Below, one piece after another: positions 52,676-60,774 of a DNA stretch of 64,000 nucleotides. Source of the DNA: Citrobacter werkmanii NBRC 105721 (GTDB lineage Bacteria; Pseudomonadota; Gammaproteobacteria; Enterobacterales; Enterobacteriaceae); the NCBI GenBank assembly GCA_000759755.1, contig BBMW01000017.1, positions 62,001-126,000 on the forward strand, given 5' to 3'. The first letter of the stretch is position 1; each line of letters starts with the position of its first letter. The position numbers and the translations under genes were made by a program. The notes below the pieces were generated by a model. That model was not told the DNA's origin. It saw only the letters and a program-made list of their open reading frames with translations, and made no database searches.

Positions 52676-53473
52676 ATGGAAATAAGTACCCTACAAATTA
52701 TCGCCATATTCCTATTTTCCTGTATTGCCGGAATGGGCAGCGTGCTGGATGAGTTCCAGACCCACCGTCCGCTGATCGCTTGTACCGTTATCGGACTGAT
52801 TCTTGGTGATTTAAAAACCGGGATTATGCTCGGCGGCACGCTGGAGTTAATTGCTCTTGGCTGGATGAACGTCGGCGCAGCGCAGTCTCCCGATTCGGCG
52901 CTCGCCAGTATTATCTCCGCCATTCTGGTTATCGTCGGTCAGCAAAGCATTGCGACCGGTATCGCCATCGCCCTGCCCGTCGCGGCGGCAGGTCAGGTAC
53001 TAACCGTCTTTGCCCGTACCATCACCGTGGTGTTCCAGCACGCGGCGGATAAAGCAGCCGAAGAGGCCCGCTTTCGCACCATCGACATGCTGCACGTTTC
53101 CGCTCTCGGCGTACAGGCGCTGCGCGTTGCCATCCCTGCATTAATCGTCTCGCTGTTTGTCAGCGCCGATATGGTCAGCAATATGCTCAACGCCATTCCA
53201 GAATTCGTCACCCGCGGATTGCAGATTGCCGGTGGCTTTATCGTGGTGGTCGGTTACGCCATGGTGCTGCGCATGATGGGCGTGAAGTACCTGATGCCCT
53301 TCTTCTTCCTCGGATTTATTGCCGGAGGGTATCTCGATTTGAGCCTGCTGGCTTTCGGTGGGGTTGGCGTGATTATCGCGCTGGTCTACATCCAGTTGAA
53401 CCCACAGTGGCGTAAAGCCGAACCGCAGGCGCAACCCGCCTCTTCTCAAGCTCTCGATCAGCTTGATGACTAA
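52676..53473 (+). CDS. sorA: SorA, sorbose PTS EIIC membrane component
   Basis: A 265-residue EIIC of the mannose-type PTS, forming the sugar channel with SorM. Hydrophobic helices fill the sequence. Signatures include GSVLDEFQTHRPLIACTVIGLILGDLKTGIMLGGTLELIALGWMNVGAA (residues 22-70), the EIIC-Man N-terminal block. The C-terminal tail is Gln/Ala-rich. A 65-base gap from sorB contains its AAGGTGA ribosome binding site. Length equals Klebsiella SorA. Confidence 0.94.
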   Translation: MEISTLQIIAIFLFSCIAGMGSVLDEFQTHRPLIACTVIGLILGDLKTGIMLGGTLELIALGWMNVGAAQSPDSALASIISAILVIVGQQSIATGIAIALPVAAAGQVLTVFARTITVVFQHAADKAAEEARFRTIDMLHVSALGVQALRVAIPALIVSLFVSADMVSNMLNAIPEFVTRGLQIAGGFIVVVGYAMVLRMMGVKYLMPFFFLGFIAGGYLDLSLLAFGGVGVIIALVYIQLNPQWRKAEPQAQPASSQALDQLDD

Positions 53474-53484
53474 TGGAGCCCACC

Positions 53485-54309
53485 ATGGAACAGAAAAAAC
53501 TGACCAAATCCGACCTGTTTAGCATGTTTGTTCGCTCCAACCTCCAGCAAGCGTCATTCAACTTTGAACGCATTCATGGGCTGGGCTTTTGCTACGACAT
53601 GATCCCGGCTATTAAGCGCCTGTATCCACTGAAAGAGGACCAGGTTGCGGCCCTCAAGCGCCACCTGGTGTTCTTCAATACCACACCTGCCGTTTGCGGC
53701 CCGGTAATTGGCGTGACCGCCGCGATGGAAGAAGCCCGCGCGAACGGTGCGGAAATTGACGACGGGGCCATCAACGGCATCAAAGTTGGGCTGATGGGTC
53801 CGCTGGCCGGTGTTGGCGACCCGCTGGTATGGGGAACGCTGCGCCCGATTACCGCCGCGCTCGGCGCCTCGCTGGCGCTCTCCGGAAACATTCTCGGGCC
53901 ACTATTGTTCTTCTTTCTTTTCAATGCAGTACGTCTTGCCATGAAGTGGTACGGCTTACAGCTTGGCTTTCGTAAAGGGGTCAATATCGTCAGCGACATG
54001 GGCGGCAACCTGCTGCAAAAACTGACCGAAGGCGCATCAATTCTTGGCCTGTTTGTGATGGGGGTACTGGTCACCAAATGGACCAGCATCAACGTGCCGC
54101 TGGTGGTATCGCAAACGCCTGGCGCAGACGGCGCCACCGTCACCATGACCGTGCAGAACATCCTCGACCAACTCTGTCCTGGCCTGCTGGCGCTGGGTCT
54201 GACGCTGCTGATGGTACGGCTGCTCAACAAGAAAATTAATCCGGTATGGCTGATCTTCGCCCTGTTTGCGCTGGGGATTATCGGCAACGCGCTGGGCTTC
54301 CTGTCCTGA
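53485..54309 (+). CDS. sorM: SorM, sorbose PTS EIID membrane component
   Basis: A 274-residue EIID of the mannose-type PTS. Conserved blocks are SNLQQASFNFERIHGLGFCYDMIPAIKRLY (about 20-50) and GIKVGLMGPLAGVGDPLVWGTLRPI (about 101-125). The ATG at 53485, with GGAG seven bases before, gives the Klebsiella length. An upstream ATG at 53473 overlaps the sorA stop and would add four residues. The C-terminal half has about six membrane helices. Confidence 0.93.
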   Translation: MEQKKLTKSDLFSMFVRSNLQQASFNFERIHGLGFCYDMIPAIKRLYPLKEDQVAALKRHLVFFNTTPAVCGPVIGVTAAMEEARANGAEIDDGAINGIKVGLMGPLAGVGDPLVWGTLRPITAALGASLALSGNILGPLLFFFLFNAVRLAMKWYGLQLGFRKGVNIVSDMGGNLLQKLTEGASILGLFVMGVLVTKWTSINVPLVVSQTPGADGATVTMTVQNILDQLCPGLLALGLTLLMVRLLNKKINPVWLIFALFALGIIGNALGFLS

Positions 54310-54377
54310 TTTTTCCGCCCCGGCGATGCTGGGGCTACTTCAACAAATTGTCCTCGAAAGAGGAAGAGGTGGTAACA

Positions 54378-55601
54378 ATGCAAACAACAACAGCTTTACG
54401 CCTTTATGGTAAACGCGATCTGCGCCTGGAAACCTTCGACCTTCCCGAAATGCAGGACGATGAAATTCTGGCCTCGGTCGTGACCGACAGCCTGTGCCTT
54501 TCTTCCTGGAAAGAGGCTAACCAGGGCGAGAACCACAAAAAAGTGCCGGATGATGTGGCCACCAACCCGATCATCATTGGCCACGAGTTCTGCGGCGATA
54601 TTATTGCCGTGGGGAAAAAATGGCAGCATAAGTTTCAGCCCGGCCAACGCTATGTCATTCAGGCTAACCTGCAACTGCCGGATCGCCCGGACTGTCCCGG
54701 CTACTCCTTCCCGTGGGTAGGCGGTGAAGCCACGCACGTCATCATTCCTGATGAAGTCATGGAGCAGGACTGCTTGTTGGCCTACGAAGGCGAAACCTAT
54801 TTTGAAGGCTCGCTGGTTGAGCCACTATCCTGCGTGATTGGCGCATTCAACGCCAACTATCACCTGCAGGAAGGCACTTATAACCATAAGATGGGCATTC
54901 GTCCGCAGGGGCGCACGTTAATCCTCGGCGGTACCGGACCAATGGGACTACTGGCGATCGACTATGCACTGCATGGCCCGGTTAACCCTGCGCTGCTTGT
55001 GGTAACCGACACCAATAACGACAAGTTGAGCTACGCCCGCAAGCACTATCCATCAGAACCACAAACGTTAATCCACTATCTCCACGCCCAGGATGCGGCT
55101 TATGATACCTTGATGGCGTTGAGCGGCGGGCATGGATTTGATGACATCTTTGTGTTTGTGCCCAACGAAGGGCTGGTCACGCTGGCCTCTTCCCTGCTGG
55201 CTGCCGATGGCTGCATGAACTTCTTTGCCGGTCCGCAGGATAAGCAGTTTAGCGCGCCGATTAACTTCTACGACGTGCACTACGCCTTCACCCATTATGT
55301 TGGGACATCTGGCGGCAATACCGACGATATGCGCACAGCGGTAAAACTGATCGAAGAGAAGAAAGTTCAGGCAGCAAAAGTGGTGACGCACATTCTGGGG
55401 CTGAATGCGGCTGGTGAAACAACGCTGGAATTGCCGCAAGTCGGTGGCGGTAAAAAACTGGTTTACACCGGCAAAGCCTTACCATTAACCGCGCTCACCC
55501 AGATTGATGATCCAGCCTTGCGCGATATCCTGGAGCGTCATCAGGGGATTTGGTCGCAGGAAGCCGAACAGTACATATTGTCTCACGCCGAGGAGATTTA
55601 A
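54378..55601 (+). CDS. sorE: SorE, L-sorbose-1-phosphate reductase
   Basis: A 407-residue medium-chain dehydrogenase that reduces L-sorbose 1-phosphate to D-glucitol 6-phosphate. The N-terminal catalytic domain has IIGHEFCGDIIAVGKKW with the zinc-ligand pattern GHE and a Cys at about residue 37. The cofactor fold starts at LILGGTGPMGLLAIDYAL (about 185). The start at 54378 follows AGAGGTGGT; the open frame extends upstream into sorM. The next gene begins one base after its TAA stop. Confidence 0.92.
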   Translation: MQTTTALRLYGKRDLRLETFDLPEMQDDEILASVVTDSLCLSSWKEANQGENHKKVPDDVATNPIIIGHEFCGDIIAVGKKWQHKFQPGQRYVIQANLQLPDRPDCPGYSFPWVGGEATHVIIPDEVMEQDCLLAYEGETYFEGSLVEPLSCVIGAFNANYHLQEGTYNHKMGIRPQGRTLILGGTGPMGLLAIDYALHGPVNPALLVVTDTNNDKLSYARKHYPSEPQTLIHYLHAQDAAYDTLMALSGGHGFDDIFVFVPNEGLVTLASSLLAADGCMNFFAGPQDKQFSAPINFYDVHYAFTHYVGTSGGNTDDMRTAVKLIEEKKVQAAKVVTHILGLNAAGETTLELPQVGGGKKLVYTGKALPLTALTQIDDPALRDILERHQGIWSQEAEQYILSHAEEI

Positions 55602-55602
55602 C

Positions 55603-56415
55603 ATGATTAACCGCGACACCCAGTTGTGCATGTCGCTTGCCGGTCGGCCCGGTAACTTTGGCACGCGCTTTCACAACTATCTGTATGAAAAATTAGGGTT
55701 AAATTTTATCTATAAAGCCTTTACTACGCAGGATATTGAGGCCGCAGTGAAAGGCGTTCGCGCACTCGAAATTCGCGGCTGTGCGGTTTCTATGCCGTTT
55801 AAAGAGAGCTGCATGCCGTTTCTGGATGTCATCGATCCTTCCGCAAAAGTCATTGATTCCGTCAACACCATCGTCAATGACAACGGTACGCTGGCAGGAT
55901 TTAACACCGACTACATTGCGGTAAAAAGCCTGATTGCCAGCCACCAGCTCAATAGCAGCGCACGCGTCATAATTCGCGGCAGCGGTGGAATGGGTAAAGC
56001 GGTTATCGCCGCGTTTCGCGATGCCGGTTTTCACGATGTGATCGTCGCCGCCCGCAATCGTGAGAGCGGCCCGGCGCTGGCAAAACAGTACGGTTTCCAG
56101 TGGCAGCCTCAGCCGGAAGGGATTGCCTGCGATATTCTGGTCAACGTGACGCCCGTCGGTATGGCTGGCGGTAAAGAGAGCGATGAACTGGCCTACAGCG
56201 AAGCGATGGTCGCTGCCGCCAGCGTGGTATTTGACGTGGTCGCCCTGCCGCCGGAAACACCGGTAATCAAACTGGCACAACAATTAGGTAAAAAGACCAT
56301 CAGCGGTGCAGAGGTGATTGCCTTACAGGCCGTAGAGCAGTTCGCCTTGTATACCGGCGTACGCCCGGATGACGCGCTAATCGCCGAAGCAGCAGAATTT
56401 GCGCGGGCGGGGTAA
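55603..56415 (+). CDS. Shikimate-dehydrogenase-like protein (SdhL/HI0607 type)
   Basis: A 270-residue AroE-superfamily oxidoreductase. The catalytic Lys67 (SMPFKES) and Asp103 (AGFNTDY) of the family are present. The NADP-binding loop GSGGMGKA lies at 126-133. The N-terminal serine motif that holds the shikimate carboxylate in AroE is replaced by MSLAGRPGNFGTRFHN. The opening residues and overall sequence closely resemble Haemophilus influenzae HI0607, a shikimate-dehydrogenase-like enzyme with very low activity on shikimate. The start is one base after the sorE stop, so it is probably translated with the sor genes. Its substrate and its role in sorbose use are unknown. Confidence 0.85.
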   Translation: MINRDTQLCMSLAGRPGNFGTRFHNYLYEKLGLNFIYKAFTTQDIEAAVKGVRALEIRGCAVSMPFKESCMPFLDVIDPSAKVIDSVNTIVNDNGTLAGFNTDYIAVKSLIASHQLNSSARVIIRGSGGMGKAVIAAFRDAGFHDVIVAARNRESGPALAKQYGFQWQPQPEGIACDILVNVTPVGMAGGKESDELAYSEAMVAAASVVFDVVALPPETPVIKLAQQLGKKTISGAEVIALQAVEQFALYTGVRPDDALIAEAAEFARAG

Positions 56416-56766
56416 AGAAGCAGGAACTGAGCGCCAGGGATGGGCGCTCTAAAATAGCCATTAAGCAGGAAATCAATCGCATCTCGAAGTTCTGCCCTGT
56501 TTGCGGTCAGGTCTCTCACACAGTTACCCATATTCTTCACAGGTATGCCTGTCATCATGTGTCATCACCAAGCAGGATGACGATGGATCGTTGGCAGCCT
56601 GGATTAAACGCGTGGTTAGAAAAGAGCTGAAGCAGAAAGAGATTGAAGTCTGGTGGCCGGAATTCTGTATCGTTTTCTGAAGATCTGTTTAGAGCGGGGA
56701 GCTGACATTGTGCTTAAATAATGATGACTCTGGCAGGATGGGTTTTCAATGATTGAAAGGTAGCCA
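56416..56766. other. 351-base region after the sor operon with a possible gene remnant
   Basis: A GAGCGCC/GGGCGCTC hairpin lies at 56434-56456 without a T run. On the plus strand a short open stretch ending at TGA 56678-56680 encodes DDDGSLAAWIKRVVRKELKQ followed by a short tail ending in WWPEFCIVF. It looks protein-like but lacks a good start or ribosome binding site. It may be the end of a decayed gene. The rest shows nothing recognisable. Confidence 0.35.
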
Positions 56767-57387
56767 CTAATTCAGGTGACGTAAATGTGTAGCAATCCCC
56801 CACTTTAGGCCGATACATTTTCCATTAATCAGGTCGATAACAGAATAACTTGCATTGGGGTGAGCATAGCGAGGGAAACTATTGACAGTCCCTTCTTTAA
56901 GAATTGCCAGAGTGCCCTGACTGACATGCCCGTGAGACACAATACATATTGTTTGTTGATGTGATGAGGTATCTTCCAGGTTTTGTAAAAAACGCATAAC
57001 TCGCTGAGAAGCATGCGCCAGTGACTCCCCCCCAGGTGGACAATACTCTGCATCAAGCCTGAATAACGCATTTGCATCGTTCGGATGTTTTTGTCTGAGT
57101 AGTTCTAACGGCATACCTTCAAACTGACCAAAGGCCTGCTCTTTAAGGGCCGGTTCAGCCGTCAATGAACAGCGAAAGTGTTCAGCCAGGCTTTGCCCCA
57201 TTTGCCAGGCACGTCCAAGCGGAGAAGCGTAAACACGCTCTATTTGATACTCACTTGCACTAAACGCTGCTAGTAGGACGGATGTTTCACGCAAACCCCG
57301 ACAGGTCAAGGAGCTATCGCTGTGCCCCTGAATAATTCCTTCCAAATTCCACTCTGTTTCTGCGTGTCGAACAAGTATCAATTTCAT
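56767..57387 (-). CDS. Histidine phosphatase (phosphoglycerate-mutase-like) family protein
   Basis: A 206-residue member of the histidine phosphatase superfamily. The phosphorylated histidine is His8 in LILVRHAETEWN. The second catalytic histidine is in IVSHGHVSQGT, and the acid Glu is in EQAFGQFEGMP. YASPLGRAWQMGQSLA is another family block. It is closest in style to GpmB/CobC-like broad phosphatases; the substrate is not deducible. The start at 57387 (MKLILVRHAE) is chosen because the motif normally begins the protein; 20 more codons are open upstream. It reads alone on the minus strand between the sor and ars operons. Confidence 0.85.
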   Translation of the reverse strand: MKLILVRHAETEWNLEGIIQGHSDSSLTCRGLRETSVLLAAFSASEYQIERVYASPLGRAWQMGQSLAEHFRCSLTAEPALKEQAFGQFEGMPLELLRQKHPNDANALFRLDAEYCPPGGESLAHASQRVMRFLQNLEDTSSHQQTICIVSHGHVSQGTLAILKEGTVNSFPRYAHPNASYSVIDLINGKCIGLKWGIATHLRHLN

Positions 57388-57515
57388 CGTTAGCGGGCCA
57401 TGCTCGTTGTTGATCAAAATGCCCCAACTGCGCGATGTCAAACACATACCGTTGAAGCAGCGGAAGGCTTTCCTGCTTTGGAAATAATGAACAAGTGTAG
57501 CTTATTGCCGTTATG

Positions 57516-57545
57516 CAGCGCCTCTGGGTGTGAGGCGCTGAATTT
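57516..57545. terminator. Hairpin between the phosphatase gene and arsC
   Basis: CAGCGCCTC-N7-GAGGCGCTG followed on the plus strand by AATTTT. It may end leftward ars transcription or be a remnant; a second hairpin GGACGCC...GGCGTCC lies at about 57599-57626. Confidence 0.4.
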
Positions 57546-57646
57546 TATCCGTAGTTAACTTCCGCTTATGGCACAGAGCGGACGTACTGGGTGAGTCGGA
57601 CGCCCGCATAACGTTAACAGGCGTCCAATATTTTGAAGTGGGCCGA

Positions 57647-58072
57647 TTACTTAACCCGCTTCCCCGTTTCGTCAATGACCTTCTCGCCATCCTCTTTGGT
57701 AAACGTTCCTTTCTGACCTTCCGGCAGAATATCCAACACTCTTTCTGAAGGGCGACAAAGACGAGTGCCGAGCGGCGTAACGACTACCGGCCGATTAATC
57801 AGGATCGGATGTTGAAGCATGAAATCAATCAACTGCTCATCACTAAATTTCTCTTCATCAAGACCCAGGTGTTCGTAAGGCTCAACATTCTTACGCAGTA
57901 ATGCACGCACCGTAATTCCCATTTCTGAAATAAGTTTAATCAGCTCATCACGGGTCGGTGGCGTATCGAGATAATAAATTATCGTCGGTTCGTTGCCGCT
58001 GTTACGGATCATCTCCAGCGTGTTACGAGAAGTGCCGCAGGCAGGGTTGTGATAGATGGTAATGTTGCTCAT
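57647..58072 (-). CDS. arsC: ArsC, glutaredoxin-dependent arsenate reductase
   Basis: A 141-residue enzyme that reduces arsenate to arsenite with glutathione and glutaredoxin. The catalytic cysteine is Cys12 in YHNPACGTSRNTL, and the anion-binding arginines are in ILINRPVVVTPLGTRLCRP. Length and sequence match the E. coli chromosomal and R773 type. It follows arsB by 12 bases and is the last gene of arsRBC. Confidence 0.96.
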   Translation of the reverse strand: MSNITIYHNPACGTSRNTLEMIRNSGNEPTIIYYLDTPPTRDELIKLISEMGITVRALLRKNVEPYEHLGLDEEKFSDEQLIDFMLQHPILINRPVVVTPLGTRLCRPSERVLDILPEGQKGTFTKEDGEKVIDETGKRVK

Positions 58073-58084
58073 ATCTGTATCTCA

Positions 58085-59374
58085 TTACAAAGTGAGGGAG
58101 AGCCGTAACGCCAGCGCGGCCAAAGTGACAAACAGCACGGGCAGAGTCATGATAATGCCGGTGCGGAAGTAATATCCCCAGGTAATCGTTATATTTTTCT
58201 GGGCAAGCACATGCAGCCAAAGCAGGGTTGCCAGACTGCCAATGGGAGTGATTTTCGGACCTAAATCGCAGCCAATCACATTGGCATAAATCATTGCCTC
58301 TTTGACGATGCCAGTCGCCGTACTCCCGTCAATCGACAGCGCGCCAATCAGTACCGTCGGCATATTATTCATCACCGATGACAGGAACGCGGTCAGGAAA
58401 CCGGTGCCGAACGTTGCTGCCCATAACCCCTTTTCTGCCAGCAGGTTCAGCACGTCAGACAGATACTCCGTGAGCCCTGCATTGCGCAGGCCATAGACTA
58501 CCAGGTACATGCCCAGCGAAAAAATAACGATCTGCCATGGCGCACCGCGCAGGACTTTTCCGGTGTTGATGGCATGACCTCTTTTCGCCACTATAAACAG
58601 TACTGCTGCGCCAGTAGCCGCTATCGCACTGACCGGGATCCCCAGAGGCTCCAGCACAAAGAAACCGACAAGCAGCAATAACAGGACAATCCAGCCCGCC
58701 TTGAACGTTGCCGGATCCTTTATCACACTGGCGGGCGTCTTCAGCAGAGAAACGTCATACGTCGCCGGAATGTCCCTGCGGAAGAAGAGATGCAGCATGA
58801 CCAGCGTGGCCGCAATCGCTGCCACATCTACGGGGATCATAACGGAGGCATACTGCGTAAAGCCCAGACCGAAAAAGTCCGCCGAGACGATGTTCACCAG
58901 GTTAGAAACAATGAGCGGCAGGCTGGCCGTATCTGCAATAAACCCTGCAGCCATGACAAAGGCCAATGTCGTGCCCTGGCTGAATCCCAGTGCGAGCAGC
59001 ATCGCAATTACAATCGGCGTCAGGATCAGTGCGGCGCCGTCATTGGCAAACAACGCAGCAACAGCGGCCCCAAGCAAGACTATCCACGTAAACAAAAGGC
59101 GGCCACGTCCGTTACCCCAGCGGGAGACGTGCAGTGCGGCCCATTCAAAGAAACCGGACTCATCGAGCAGCAGGCTGATGATGATGACCGCAATAAATGC
59201 CGCTGTCGCGTTCCAGACGATATTCCAGACAACGGGAATATCAGCGATATGGATGACTCCGGTTCCCAGCGCCAACGCAGCTCCGATACTCGCGCTCCAG
59301 CCAATACTCAGGCCTCTGGGTTGCCAGATCACCAGTACCAGCGTCAGTAAAAATATACTCCCTGCCAAAAACAT
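58085..59374 (-). CDS. arsB: ArsB, arsenite/antimonite efflux permease
   Basis: A 429-residue inner-membrane arsenite:proton antiporter with about twelve helices, the same length as E. coli ArsB. Conserved blocks include [44 protein letters not shown] and the late [27 protein letters not shown]. No arsA or arsD gene is present, so export is driven by the proton gradient alone. Gap of 44 bases to arsR. Confidence 0.96.
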   Translation of the reverse strand: MFLAGSIFLLTLVLVIWQPRGLSIGWSASIGAALALGTGVIHIADIPVVWNIVWNATAAFIAVIIISLLLDESGFFEWAALHVSRWGNGRGRLLFTWIVLLGAAVAALFANDGAALILTPIVIAMLLALGFSQGTTLAFVMAAGFIADTASLPLIVSNLVNIVSADFFGLGFTQYASVMIPVDVAAIAATLVMLHLFFRRDIPATYDVSLLKTPASVIKDPATFKAGWIVLLLLLVGFFVLEPLGIPVSAIAATGAAVLFIVAKRGHAINTGKVLRGAPWQIVIFSLGMYLVVYGLRNAGLTEYLSDVLNLLAEKGLWAATFGTGFLTAFLSSVMNNMPTVLIGALSIDGSTATGIVKEAMIYANVIGCDLGPKITPIGSLATLLWLHVLAQKNITITWGYYFRTGIIMTLPVLFVTLAALALRLSLTL

Positions 59375-59418
59375 TTCAAACTCCGTTATATATGATTATA
59401 TGAATATGTTTTTCTGCC

Positions 59419-59739
59419 TCAACAGGAGGTACAGGCCGACTTTGCCAACCATTCCCGCACATCCTTCCGAAGGCACTGCCAGGACGTCGTGATTGTCTCA
59501 GCGGCCCACGCAGGAATATGAGGAGACAGACGATAGTGAATCCATTTGCCTTCCCGACGATCCAGAACTAGCCCAGACTCGCGAAGGATAGCCATATGGC
59601 GTGATATTTTTGGCTGTGATTCGGCGGTAGCTGCACAGATATCGCACACGCACAGTTCTCCGGACTCCCGCAGAAGCATGACAATGGCGAGCCGTGTTTC
59701 ATCCGACAGGATTTTGAAAAGCTGAACAGGTTGTAGCAT
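59419..59739 (-). CDS. arsR: ArsR, arsenite-responsive repressor
   Basis: A 106-residue ArsR/SmtB winged-helix repressor. The As(III)-binding cysteines are C30 and C32 in ELCVCDIC, placed at the start of the recognition helix as in R773 ArsR. The recognition segment is SQPKISRHMAILRESGLVLDRREGKWIHYRLSPHIPAW. The start at 59739 (MLQPVQLFKILSDE) follows GGAGAGGAAA and fits the family size of about 117. The open frame extends 32 codons upstream. A palindrome at 59768-59783 is its likely operator. Confidence 0.95.
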   Translation of the reverse strand: MLQPVQLFKILSDETRLAIVMLLRESGELCVCDICAATAESQPKISRHMAILRESGLVLDRREGKWIHYRLSPHIPAWAAETITTSWQCLRKDVREWLAKSACTSC

Positions 59740-59767
59740 TTTCCTCTCCGTTCCTTTTAGAGAACAC

Positions 59768-59783
59768 ATATGATAAATCATAT
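59768..59783. promoter_or_regulatory. Candidate ArsR operator
   Basis: ATATGAT-AA-ATCATAT is a perfect inverted repeat of seven bases with a two-base centre, 28 bases upstream of arsR within AT-rich DNA. Confidence 0.65.
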
Positions 59784-59957
59784 ATATTAATTTTGAAATC
59801 ATCTGCGCTCTCGGGAGGAGAAAAATAATTGACACTTAAAAAATAGTCTCAGCTTCTATCTCCTCCCTTCCAACATCGTGAGCCATATCAGGAAGGAGTT
59901 AGATCGATAGTGGTAGCATTACCGCGGTTTGTAATTTTCTGATTACATGGAGAAATG

Positions 59958-60647
59958 ATGGAACTGCTTTTATTGAGTAACTCGACGCTGCCGGGCAAAG
60001 GCTGGATGGAACATGCGCTGCCGCTGATCGCAGAGCAACTGAACGGTCGCCGCACTGCGGTGTTTATTCCATTTGCCGGCGTGACGCAAACCTGGGATGA
60101 GTACACGGCGAAAACGGCAGCCATCTTTGCGCCAATGGGCGTTAACGTTACTGGCATTCATACCGTTGCCGATCCGATTGCAGCCATTGAAAACGCCGAA
60201 CTGGTGATTGTCGGCGGGGGTAACACCTTCCAGTTGCTGAAAGAGAGCCGCGAGCGCGGCCTGCTGGCGCCGATTGTCGATGTCGTCAAACGCGGTGCGC
60301 TGTACATCGGCTGGAGCGCGGGTTCCAACCTTGCCTGCCAGACCATCCGCACCACCAACGACATGCCGATTGTCGATCCAAAAGGCTTTGATGCGCTGGG
60401 TCTTTTCCCGCTGCAGATTAACCCGCACTTCACCAACGCGCTGCCGGAAGGCCATAAAGGCGAAACGCGTGAACAGCGTATTCGCGAGCTGTTGGTTGTG
60501 GCACCGGAACTGACGGTGATTGGTCTGCCGGAAGGGAACTGGATCAAAGTGAGCAACGGTCAATCCGTGCTTGGCGGCCCAAACACCACCTATATCTTTA
60601 AAGCGGGCGAAGAAGCGGTTTCCGTTGAGGCGGGTCACTGCTTTTAG
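59958..60647 (+). CDS. pepE: PepE, alpha-aspartyl dipeptidase (peptidase E)
   Basis: A 229-residue cytoplasmic serine peptidase of family S51 that cleaves N-terminal Asp dipeptides. The nucleophile Ser120 is in IGWSAGSN. The family triad also uses the Asp in [12 protein letters not shown] and His in [14 protein letters not shown]. The start at 59958 (MELLLLSN) gives the E. coli and Salmonella length; an adjacent ATG three bases earlier is the alternative. GGAGAA ribosome binding site. Divergent from arsR. Confidence 0.96.
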   Translation: MELLLLSNSTLPGKGWMEHALPLIAEQLNGRRTAVFIPFAGVTQTWDEYTAKTAAIFAPMGVNVTGIHTVADPIAAIENAELVIVGGGNTFQLLKESRERGLLAPIVDVVKRGALYIGWSAGSNLACQTIRTTNDMPIVDPKGFDALGLFPLQINPHFTNALPEGHKGETREQRIRELLVVAPELTVIGLPEGNWIKVSNGQSVLGGPNTTYIFKAGEEAVSVEAGHCF

Positions 60648-60660
60648 TTGGTTTGTTGTC

Positions 60661-60757
60661 TGATGCCGGATGGTGGCTTCGCCTTATCCGGCATCAAAGT
60701 AGACGACAACATTGACGGTTATCCGTAGGCCCGGTAAGCATCAGCGCCACCGGGCAA
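60661..60757. repeat. Two REP units between pepE and yjbB
   Basis: A short unit (60661-60694, TGATGCCGGATGGTGG...CTTATCCGGCATC) and one at 60725-60757 (GTAGGCCCGGTAAGC...CACCGGGCAA), between convergent genes. Confidence 0.82.
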
Positions 60758-60774
60758 CATTTCACCTGTCCTCG

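Noticed and set aside
58701-59492. Plus-strand frame of 263 codons opposite arsB and arsR
   Set aside because: It is a shadow of the membrane protein gene arsB; no start signal or homology is visible.
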